Below are positions 7,275 through 15,585 of a stretch of DNA of 64,000 nt, in pieces (the stretch's first letter is position 1; each line of letters starts with the position of its first letter). The notes below the pieces were generated by a model. That model ran no database searches, was not told the DNA's origin, and saw nothing but the letters and a program-made list of their open reading frames with translations. Origin of the DNA: Actinoplanes teichomyceticus ATCC 31121 (GTDB lineage: Bacteria > Actinomycetota > Actinomycetes > Mycobacteriales > Micromonosporaceae); the NCBI RefSeq assembly GCF_003711105.1, contig NZ_CP023865.1, positions 8,223,153 to 8,287,152 on the forward strand, written 5' to 3'. The position numbers and the translations under genes were made by a program.

Positions 7275-9803
7275 ATGTCTGACACCGGTACCAACGACGA
7301 CGCGACCGATCAGCGGCTTCGGCTGCTCGTCGGTCTCGTCGTCGTGTTGGGGCTCGGCGCCGGCGCCGGCTGGGCGATCTACGCACACCGGCACCCGGGG
7401 CCCCCACCCCCGCCGATGGCGCTGGGTCTGCTCTGCGTCGCGGTGATCGCCGCCAACCGGCTGCGGGTCTACGTCCGGATGAAGTCCACCCTGAACGGCA
7501 CCGCCTGGGGTGAGGTTCCGGTGCTCGTCGGCCTGACCCTGCTGCCCCCGCCGTGGGTGCTGCTCTGCGCGGTCGCCGGCCAGGCGGTCCTGAAGCTCTG
7601 GACCCGGGTCGGCACCCGCAAGACGGCGTACGCGATGGCCAAGGAGGCCCTGACCGTCAGCGCCGCGGCGGGCGCCTTCCTCGCCCTGGACATCGAGCCC
7701 GACCTGACCGCGCCGCACGCGCCGACGCTGGCCATCCTCGCCGGGCTGATCGCCTTCGCGGTGACCGACCAGGTGGTCTTCGTACCGATCATGGCGGCCG
7801 ACGCGCGCACCACCATCCGGCAGGCCGCCCGGCAGAACTGGACCGGCAAGCTGATCGGCCACCTCGGCCAGTTCCTCGCCACCGTGGTCGTGCTGTGGGT
7901 GCTGTCCACCGACGCGAACGTGCTGCTCCTGCTGGTCGTTCCGCTCGTTGTGGCGTGCATGCACCTCTGGCAGTCACGCAGCGCCCGGACCCGGCAGGAA
8001 CGCGAGTCCTGGCAGCGTCTCGCCAAGGCCACCGACGAGCTCAACGCCGTGGACCTGACCCAGGTCCTGCACTCGGCGACCATCCGGGCGGCGCAGATCT
8101 TCTCGGCCGCCGAGGCCGCGATCGACCTCACCGCGGAGAACGCCGACCGGTCCGTTCGCGCCACCGAGTCGCAGGTGCTCGCCGACGGCCCGCTGTCCGG
8201 CCGGCCCAGCCGGCCCGACGAGACCACGGTGGACCTCGTCGCGCACGACGGCGGGGTCCGGGTCGGGGTGCTGCGGCTGCGCTTCGGCGGGACGGTCCGG
8301 CTGACCGAGGTGGAGCAGTACAAACTGCGCACCTTCGCGTCGGCGGTCTGCACCGCGATCCGCAACGCGCAGGCGTACGCCGAACTGGCCCGGATCGCCG
8401 CGGAGAACGCGCACGCCGCCACCCACGACTCGCTCACCGGCCTGCCCAACCGCCGCCAGCTGTACGAACGGGCCGGTCGCCTGTTCTCCGACGGCGGCCA
8501 CCGCAGCCTGGTGGCACTGCTGCTCATCGACCTCAACCACTTCAAGGAGGTCAACGACACGCTCGGGCACGCGGCCGGCGACGACGTGCTGTGCGAGGTG
8601 GCCCGCCGGCTGAACGAGGCGGCCGAGCCCGGTGACCTGGTCGCCCGGCTGGGCGGCGACGAGTTCGCGGTGCTGCTCACCGGGCTGCCCACGCCGGCCC
8701 TGGCCAACCACCGGGCGGCCACCATGCTCGGCGCGCTGGAGCCGAGCATCGAGGTGGAGGGAATGCGGATCACCGTGGAGGCGGCCGGCGGCATCGCGCT
8801 GGCCGCCGGCGCGGGCAGCGTCGAGGAGCTGATGCGGCGCGCCGACATCGCGATGTACCAGGCGAAACGTGCCGGCGAGCCGACCATGATCTACGCGCAC
8901 GCCCGGGACACCGCGGACGTCGAGCGGCTGATGCTCACCGGTGAGCTGCGCCGGGCGGTCAGCGAGCACGAGTTCACCGTGGACTTCCAGCCGATCGTCG
9001 ACCTGGGCAGCGGCGAGGTGGTCTCGGCCGAGGCGCTGGCCCGGTGGAACCATCCCGACCACGGCGACCTCAGCCCGGTGCAGTTCCTGGAGACGGTGGA
9101 ACGCTCCGGGCAGCTGCCGGCGTTCGCCGACGCCGTGCTGGAGGAGTCGCTGCTGGCCATGCAGGGCTGGCGGGCGGCCGGCTTCGACCTGCCGGTGGCG
9201 GTCAACGTGTCGCCACGCAGCCTGCTCGACCCGCACTTCCCGGCCACCGTGCTGGCCCGGCTGGAACGCCACGACGTGTCCCCCGGGCAGCTGGTCCTGG
9301 AGCTCACCGAGACCCTCACGATCAGTCAGCTGGACGTGGTCGAGCGGGTGCTCGCCGAGCTGCGCAACGCCGGGATCCGGCTGGCCGTCGACGACTTCGG
9401 CACCGGGGTGTCCTCACTCTCGGTGCTCTCCCGCATCCCGGTGCACCAACTCAAGATCGATCGTGGGTTCGTGGCCGCGGTGGAGACCTCGGCAGAGGCG
9501 GCCGCGGTCGTCCGGACCACCGTCGACCTGGCCCGCAACCTGCACCTGACGGTGGTCGCCGAGGGGGTGGAGAGCGAGCCGCAGCGGCGCGCGCTGTGGG
9601 AGCTGGGCTGCCAGGCCGGGCAGGGTCACCTGTTCGCCCGGCCGCTCTCGGCGGCGCGCCTGCTCGGCACGCTGCAGCGTGGTTCCGGCGGCCGTCCCGG
9701 AGTGCTGGCGACGGCCCTGCACGACGCCGGCGCCGTGGTGCGGATGCCGGCTCGCCGGTCGGCCGGGTCGGGGAGATCCTCTCTGCCACACTTGCCGGCG
9801 TGA
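7275..9803 (+). CDS. Membrane GGDEF-EAL bifunctional cyclic-di-GMP protein
   Basis: The 842-residue protein has an N-terminal membrane module of about six helices (residues 15-215), a GAF-like region at about 240-370, a GGDEF domain with intact GGDEF at about 460-464, and an EAL domain with EALARWNHP at about 586. All main EAL metal and catalytic elements are visible: NVSPRSL, ELTET, VDDFGTGVSSL (about 705), LKIDRGFV, VAEGVES and GQGHLFARPL. The product-inhibition site RxxD is not conserved; EPGD stands in its place. It could therefore both make and degrade cyclic-di-GMP. The membrane module suggests sensing of an envelope signal. Its stop overlaps the next GTG by 4 bp. Confidence 0.93.
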   Translation: MSDTGTNDDATDQRLRLLVGLVVVLGLGAGAGWAIYAHRHPGPPPPPMALGLLCVAVIAANRLRVYVRMKSTLNGTAWGEVPVLVGLTLLPPPWVLLCAVAGQAVLKLWTRVGTRKTAYAMAKEALTVSAAAGAFLALDIEPDLTAPHAPTLAILAGLIAFAVTDQVVFVPIMAADARTTIRQAARQNWTGKLIGHLGQFLATVVVLWVLSTDANVLLLLVVPLVVACMHLWQSRSARTRQERESWQRLAKATDELNAVDLTQVLHSATIRAAQIFSAAEAAIDLTAENADRSVRATESQVLADGPLSGRPSRPDETTVDLVAHDGGVRVGVLRLRFGGTVRLTEVEQYKLRTFASAVCTAIRNAQAYAELARIAAENAHAATHDSLTGLPNRRQLYERAGRLFSDGGHRSLVALLLIDLNHFKEVNDTLGHAAGDDVLCEVARRLNEAAEPGDLVARLGGDEFAVLLTGLPTPALANHRAATMLGALEPSIEVEGMRITVEAAGGIALAAGAGSVEELMRRADIAMYQAKRAGEPTMIYAHARDTADVERLMLTGELRRAVSEHEFTVDFQPIVDLGSGEVVSAEALARWNHPDHGDLSPVQFLETVERSGQLPAFADAVLEESLLAMQGWRAAGFDLPVAVNVSPRSLLDPHFPATVLARLERHDVSPGQLVLELTETLTISQLDVVERVLAELRNAGIRLAVDDFGTGVSSLSVLSRIPVHQLKIDRGFVAAVETSAEAAAVVRTTVDLARNLHLTVVAEGVESEPQRRALWELGCQAGQGHLFARPLSAARLLGTLQRGSGGRPGVLATALHDAGAVVRMPARRSAGSGRSSLPHLPA

Positions 9804-11290
9804 CGAAACCCGCCGGCGGACCGCTCGGGCGCATCGACCGGGCCGCCGGTGGACTCGCGGCCGACCTCGGGCTGTACCTGATCTCCGCGGTGTTCGCCCT
9901 GGTCACCGGTGTGACGTCGACCCTGGAGCCGCACCGCGCCTGGGGCCTGATCGCCGTCTGGGGCTATGCGCTCGCCACCCTCGTGGTGGCCGTCCAGCTG
10001 TTGCTGCGCCGTTCCGGCGACCGGGTCCGGGCCGGGCTGGCCTGGCTGACCTGGGCGGCCGTCGCCCTGCTGCCGCTGGTCGTCGAGGCGGTGCAGCGGG
10101 CCGGCGGGCGTACCGGCCGGGCACAGGAGGAGGTGCTGGTCGTCGAGGCGATGGGCCGGTCTCTGCTGGAGCACGGCACGCCGTACCTGAGCCGTTCCGA
10201 GATCGCCGCGCTCGCGGTCGACGAGCGCCTGCTGGGCTACCGCCCCTACCAGCCCGGGATGGCCGTCTTCGGCCTTCCGCGCGCGCTCGCCGGCGAGCAC
10301 TGGTGGACCGACGCGCGGATCTGGTTCGCGATCACCGCGGTGGTCGCGGTGGGCGGGGCCGTCGCCGTCCTGCGCCGCTCCCACCCCTTTCCGGTACGAG
10401 CGATCCAGGCCGCGACCGTCCTCCCGGTGACCGCGCTGACGCTGGCCACCGGCGGCGACGACATCCCGGTGCTGGCGCTGTGCCTGCTGGCGCTGGCCCT
10501 CGCCGCCACCGGCCGGTACGGCTGGTCCGGCGTCGCGGTCGGGGCCGCCGCGGCGGCGAAGCTGTTCGCCCTCCCGGTCGTCGCCGTGCTGGCCGTCCTG
10601 TCCCTGGCCGGTCGGTGGGCTGCCCCGGCGGTCGGCCGGGGTGCCGTGACCACCGGCACGGGTGCCGTGACCACCGGCACGGGTGCCCTGACCACCGGCA
10701 CGGGCGCCCTGACCACCGGACCAGGTGCCGTGACCACCGGGGCAGGCGGCGTGACCACCGGGCCGGGTGCCGTGACCACCGGGGCCGGCGGGGCCACCGG
10801 GGCCGGCGGGGCGGCCGGGGCGGGCGGCGTGACCACCGGGCCGGGCGCCGTGGCCGCCGGCCGGGGGCGTCGGATGCTGCCGCCCGCGCTGGGCCTGCCG
10901 GTGCTCGCCCTGCTGCCGCCGCTGCTGGTGAACGCCGACTCGCTGCTGGAGAACGTGGTCCGCTTCCCCCTCGGGCACGGCCTGGTGAGCAGCCCGGCGC
11001 AGTCGCCGTTCCCCGGCTATCTGATCGCGCAACACCTGCCCGGCGGTCGCCTCCTGGCCGCCGCCCTGCTCGCCGCGGCCGCCCTGGTGATCGCTTGGCG
11101 GCTGCTGCGCCGGCCACCCCGCGACGCCGGCACAGCCGCACTGTACTGCGGCTGGGGCCTGCTCGCGGCGATCCTGCTGATGCCCACCACCCGGTTCGGA
11201 TATCTGCTCTACCCGGCGGCGCTGCTGCTCTGGGCCCCGGTGCTGCGCGCCCCGGCCGGCAGCGCGGAACGGCCCCTCCCGGCACCCTGA
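9800..11290 (+). CDS. Polytopic membrane protein (GT-C/GT87-like) with internal repeat
   Basis: This 496-residue protein has at least nine hydrophobic segments. The start GTG 9800 overlaps the GGDEF-EAL stop (GTGA), so the two genes are coupled. A luminal loop after helix 3 (LLEHGTPYLSR...YRPYQPG) resembles the acidic loop of GT87 mannosyltransferases. Residues about 280-355 are an unusual low-complexity insertion in which the heptad GAVTTGT is repeated with variants such as GALTTGP and GAGGVTT. The insert lies between two hydrophobic segments and is probably a flexible loop. The coupling suggests that the polysaccharide or glycolipid step it performs may be tied to cyclic-di-GMP. The enzyme activity is inferred from fold and context only. 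Confidence 0.7.
   Translation: MTKPAGGPLGRIDRAAGGLAADLGLYLISAVFALVTGVTSTLEPHRAWGLIAVWGYALATLVVAVQLLLRRSGDRVRAGLAWLTWAAVALLPLVVEAVQRAGGRTGRAQEEVLVVEAMGRSLLEHGTPYLSRSEIAALAVDERLLGYRPYQPGMAVFGLPRALAGEHWWTDARIWFAITAVVAVGGAVAVLRRSHPFPVRAIQAATVLPVTALTLATGGDDIPVLALCLLALALAATGRYGWSGVAVGAAAAAKLFALPVVAVLAVLSLAGRWAAPAVGRGAVTTGTGAVTTGTGALTTGTGALTTGPGAVTTGAGGVTTGPGAVTTGAGGATGAGGAAGAGGVTTGPGAVAAGRGRRMLPPALGLPVLALLPPLLVNADSLLENVVRFPLGHGLVSSPAQSPFPGYLIAQHLPGGRLLAAALLAAAALVIAWRLLRRPPRDAGTAALYCGWGLLAAILLMPTTRFGYLLYPAALLLWAPVLRAPAGSAERPLPAP
10640..10860 (+). repeat. In-frame 21-bp minisatellite inside the membrane protein gene
   Basis: The unit GGTGCCGTGACCACCGGCAC plus G is repeated in tandem about ten times with increasing divergence; later units shrink to GGGGCCGGCGG. 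The period is a multiple of three, so the reading frame is kept and copy number can change the length of one loop. Confidence 0.85.
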
Positions 11291-11373
11291 CCTGGCCCCG
11301 GACCCGAACGTGTACAGGAAGCACACAGCTTCTTCGGCCCCACGGCATGACACCGCCTTGTACCGTCAATGGA

Positions 11374-11772
11374 ATGCAGATGCAGATGACCTGTCCCAAG
11401 TGCCACGGTGAGATGCGGGTCTACGAGCGCAGCGGCGTCACGATCGACCAGTGCACCGAGTGCCGCGGCATCTACCTCGACCGCGGTGAGCTGGAGAAAC
11501 TTTTCGCGGCCGAGGCCAGCTACAACCGATCCGCGCCGGCGCCGGGCCCCGCCGCCCACACCCCGCCGCCCCCGCCTCCGCCCCCGCACGGCGGGCACGG
11601 CTACATTCCGCCGCCCCCGCCGCCGCCCGCCTACGGCGCCCCGGTCCACCACGCGCCGGCCGCGCACTACCCGCCGCCGGTGCCGCAGTACGGACATCAC
11701 GGCCACTACCGCGCCTACGGGCACCACGGCCACTACCGCCGTCGCAGCTTCCTGCACGACCTGTTCGACTGA
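11374..11772 (+). CDS. Zinc-ribbon (zf-TFIIB) protein with Pro/His-rich tail
   Basis: The 132-residue protein begins MQMQMTCPKCHGEM. Two CxxC pairs, CPKC (residues 7-10) and CTEC (about 31-34), frame a TFIIB-type zinc ribbon that continues GIYLDRGELEKLF. The remaining 80 residues are polyproline blocks and repeated GHHGHYR elements, ending RRRSFLHDLFD. The His-rich tail could bind metal. The ATG at 11374 is followed by two more in-frame ATGs (11380, 11386), and no Shine-Dalgarno is evident, so leaderless translation is possible. The role of this family is unknown; regulatory or redox chaperone roles are guesses. Confidence 0.85.
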   Translation: MQMQMTCPKCHGEMRVYERSGVTIDQCTECRGIYLDRGELEKLFAAEASYNRSAPAPGPAAHTPPPPPPPPHGGHGYIPPPPPPPAYGAPVHHAPAAHYPPPVPQYGHHGHYRAYGHHGHYRRRSFLHDLFD

Positions 11773-11989
11773 CGGTTCGTTCGGGCTCGGCCCGTGGCGT
11801 TCCACTGACCGCCTCGGGCACTTCGCCCGGCCCGACCACTCAGGCGGGCGTGCCGCGCTCGGGCCGGACAGCCCGACCGCTCAGGCGGGCGCGCCGCGGC
11901 TCGGGCCGGACAGCTCGAGCCGACGGGCGCGGCGGCGGACGGCCGGGTCGCGGAGCCGGCGTTCCTGCGACCGGTTCGACGACTCAGGC

Positions 11990-12104
11990 CTTCGCGCGCA
12001 CCGTGAGGCCTTCGCGCGCACCGTGAGGCCTTCGCGCGCACCGTGAGGCCTTCGCGCGCACCGTGAGGCCTTCGCCGGCACCGTGAGGCCTTCGCCGGCA
12101 CCGT
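11990..12104. repeat. 20-bp tandem repeat array
   Basis: The unit GAGGCCTTCGCGCGCACCGT is repeated about four times, followed by two copies of the variant GAGGCCTTCGCCGGCACCGT. Because 20 is not a multiple of 3, each copy shifts frame. The Arg-rich open frames across it on the minus strand are therefore artefacts. It lies between the zinc-ribbon gene and the hairpin at 12105. Confidence 0.9.
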
Positions 12105-12144
12105 GGGGCCTCCGCTCCGGTCTCGTGGCCGGAACGGAGGCCCC
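12105..12144. terminator. Long near-perfect hairpin after the 20-bp repeats
   Basis: A 16-base arm GGGGCCTCCGCTCCGG pairs with CCGGAACGGAGGCCCC (one mismatch) around an 8-base loop. It could terminate transcription from the zinc-ribbon side, although it is about 330 bases from that stop codon and has no T-run. Confidence 0.55.
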
Positions 12145-12209
12145 ACGCGCTCTCCCGCTGGACCGGGGAGCCGTCCGGGCCGCATGCGCGGGCCTGCAAG
12201 GCTGGTGGC

Positions 12210-13094
12210 ATGGCGCTGCCGGGCGCCCACGGCCTGGTCCGAGCACTCGACGCGGCGCCTACTCCGGGGTGAACGGGTTCGTCGCCGGGCTCAGCGACCA
12301 CGACCTCCTCCCCCCTCCGGCCGTCCCGGATGGAGCCGCGCCGACCTGCTCTTCCACCTCACCGGAGATGCCCCGCGTGCGCTGGCCACCCCGAGCCGGG
12401 CGCCGGTGGACACGGATGTCGTCGGCTACTGGCGTACGCGATCCGGTTCTTCCGGCAGCGAAGCCGCCGGCGCTCATGCCCGCTGGATCCGTCGCTGCGC
12501 CGCGGCTTTCGACCGCCCCGGCGGCATCGTCACGCTCTGATCGACCCCCGCCCCGGCCGCGGTCCGGGCGACCGCCGCCCAGGCCGGCGGTGACGTTCCC
12601 ACCATCGCAAGCGCAGCCGAGGTCGCCGGCACGGTCGTGGCCGCCGGCGCACCGGCGGCCACCAACGGGTCCGCGACCCTCGGCCACCCGGAACCGCCAG
12701 CACACCCGGAACCGCCAGCGGAACCGCAGCCTCGGCTGCCGGCACAGCCGCGCCGGTCGGCTCACCCGAGGACGGGCGACGGGTGATGACCCAGGGATTG
12801 GTACTCGCCCTTTCGGACTTTTTCGCCACCCTGATAACCGAGGCGTTCCTGCACCATGTGGATCTGCTCGGTAACCGGTCAGTGCACCCTCGACCATCCG
12901 ATTCGGCGATGGACGTGGCGGTCACCACGATCACCGGCCTGCTGGGTGACACCGAACTGCCCGCGAATGGGGACGGCCGAGAGCTGTCACTGAAGTGCGC
13001 CGGCCGGATGGCGTTGACCGAGAGCGACCGTCGGCTGCTCGGTCCCGCCACGGCGGCCCTTCCCATGCTTGGCACGTCGACCAGCGGCAACTGA
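12210..13094 (+). pseudogene. Decayed DinB/mycothiol-dependent maleylpyruvate isomerase-like gene
   Basis: Pieces of one protein lie in successive frames. MALPGAHGLVRALDAA is in the first frame. YSGVNGFVAGLSDHDLL is in a second. PGWSRADLLFHLTGDA through CAAAFDRPGGIVTL is in a third, where TGA 12538 sits at the place of a probable Trp codon, then AAQAGGDVPTIAS. Finally, back in the first frame, FFATLITEAFLHHVDLLG to GPATAALPMLG. The order and the motif HVDL near the end fit the mycothiol-dependent maleylpyruvate isomerase/DinB superfamily, whose members use metal-binding His residues. At least two frameshifts, one nonsense codon and a Pro-rich scrambled stretch at about 12680-12780 show loss of function. 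The last 100 residues would be an open frame from 12783, but as a fragment. Confidence 0.75.
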
Positions 13095-13145
13095 GCCGGG
13101 CCAGCCCGTCACCGTCCCTCGACGCCACCTACCACAGTGGCCTTT

Positions 13146-13194
13146 GTCACGCTACGTGACCACAAATTGGAGTCGTTCGGTCACTTACGAGTGA
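13146..13194. promoter_or_regulatory. Two palindromic operator-like elements
   Basis: GTCACGCTACGTGAC at 13146-13160 is a perfect 6-3-6 palindrome, and TCACTTACGAGTGA at 13181-13194 is a perfect 5-4-5 palindrome. They are 20 bases apart in an A+T-richer stretch upstream of the YbaB-like gene. The first fits the published BldD box pattern TnACnCWGnGTnA at all but one fixed position. Regulator identity is inference. Confidence 0.5.
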
Positions 13195-13310
13195 ACCATT
13201 TCGATAGGTCTCTTTTTTCGTTCGCGTTACGAAGTCACTGGAATACGCAACGTCGCGGATCTTGGGTATTCTCACGTCGCCCCCCTGTCACGGCGAACGG
13301 AGGAACAACC

Positions 13311-13652
13311 GTGACTGAAATCGCTGAGCGCGCGGCGAACCAGGCGCTACGGACCGACTTGGAAGACGTCTACGGCCGCTACGAGGAGCTCCGCTCCGGA
13401 GTGGACGAACTGCAGCGCAGCCTGGCCACCATGCAGGTGAGCGCGGAGTCCCCGGACGGCGTCGTGCACGCCACCGTGAATGCCGACGGCGAGCTCGTCG
13501 ACCTGCGGCTCGACCAGCAAGCCTGCCGCGAGTGGAACGTCGACACCCTGGCCCGGATCATCGTCGAGACGGTGCAGCACGCTGCCGCCGGCAAGCACCG
13601 GCAGGTCGAACGGCTGGTCACCACGCACCGCCCGCCGGACGAGGCGGCCTGA
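13311..13652 (+). CDS. YbaB/EbfC-family nucleoid-associated-like protein
   Basis: This 113-residue protein has a predicted helical N-terminus, VYGRYEELRSGVDELQRSLATMQV, followed by the YbaB-like beta segment ESPDGVVHATVNADGELVDLRLD and a C-terminal helix. YbaB/EbfC proteins bind DNA as dimers. The actinobacterial variants of this size often lie beside secretion or replication genes and are poorly understood. The GTG at 13311 follows GGAGG at 7 nt. It is monocistronic and convergent with dnaB. Two palindromes about 120-165 bases upstream may regulate it. Confidence 0.75.
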   Translation: MTEIAERAANQALRTDLEDVYGRYEELRSGVDELQRSLATMQVSAESPDGVVHATVNADGELVDLRLDQQACREWNVDTLARIIVETVQHAAAGKHRQVERLVTTHRPPDEAA

Positions 13653-13774
13653 CCCCAGCCGCCGCAGCCGCGCCCGTCGCGGCTGCGGCCGGACGCCCGC
13701 CGTACGCCGGACGGGGGCCGCGGTTCTGCCGCGACCCGGCGTGCCACGGGCGTCCACCCGCGGTGGAATGCGGG

Positions 13775-15208
<1,434 letters not shown>

Positions 15209-15585
15209 CGGGACATCCCCCTTAATTGACCATGCCGCCATCACGATCGAACAACCCTCGGACGACTCCTTCGGCCGAGTCCGTGGCTACTTCAGCAGAT
15301 CCGGTCGATCAGAGGGCTGGACCACTGTACGAACCCCGTCACGACCAGCCCAACTGCCACGGTGGACGAGTCTTGGGACAACCTGTGGACAGGTGGCCCT
15401 CAGCTGTGGGCAGCCCTGTGCACAGCATGTGGACAACTCCTGGGGAAAGACCTCCAGCAGCACTTTTCTGGCTCCTTCCTGTGGAGGGCAGAAAAGCTGA
15501 TGGATCTGCGGATTTACCGGGTCGGGTGAGCAAGCTGTCGCTGTGAGGCGTTGCGGTTCCGTCTCCGGCACGTCACCCTTTTCAG
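15209..15585. other. Divergent intergenic region dnaB / Trp-rich protein, with DnaA-type boxes
   Basis: This 377-base region has no gene. It contains TGTGGACAG at 15384-15392 and TGTGGACAA (complement of TTGTCCACA) at 15428-15436, with related TGTGGGCAG and CTGTGCACAG sequences between them. Divergent promoters for dnaB and the Trp-rich gene must lie here. The boxes suggest possible DnaA control of dnaB. Confidence 0.55.

Noticed and set aside
7100..7275. Cyclic-di-GMP riboswitch before the GGDEF-EAL gene
   Set aside because: The GEMM-type conserved core and tetraloop pattern are not present. Only two short hairpins and a peptide ORF are seen.
11881..12301. Minus-strand frames over the 20-bp repeats (KASRCARRPHGAREG repeats)
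   Set aside because: The 20-bp period shifts the frame each copy, so all three frames show the same false peptide repeat.
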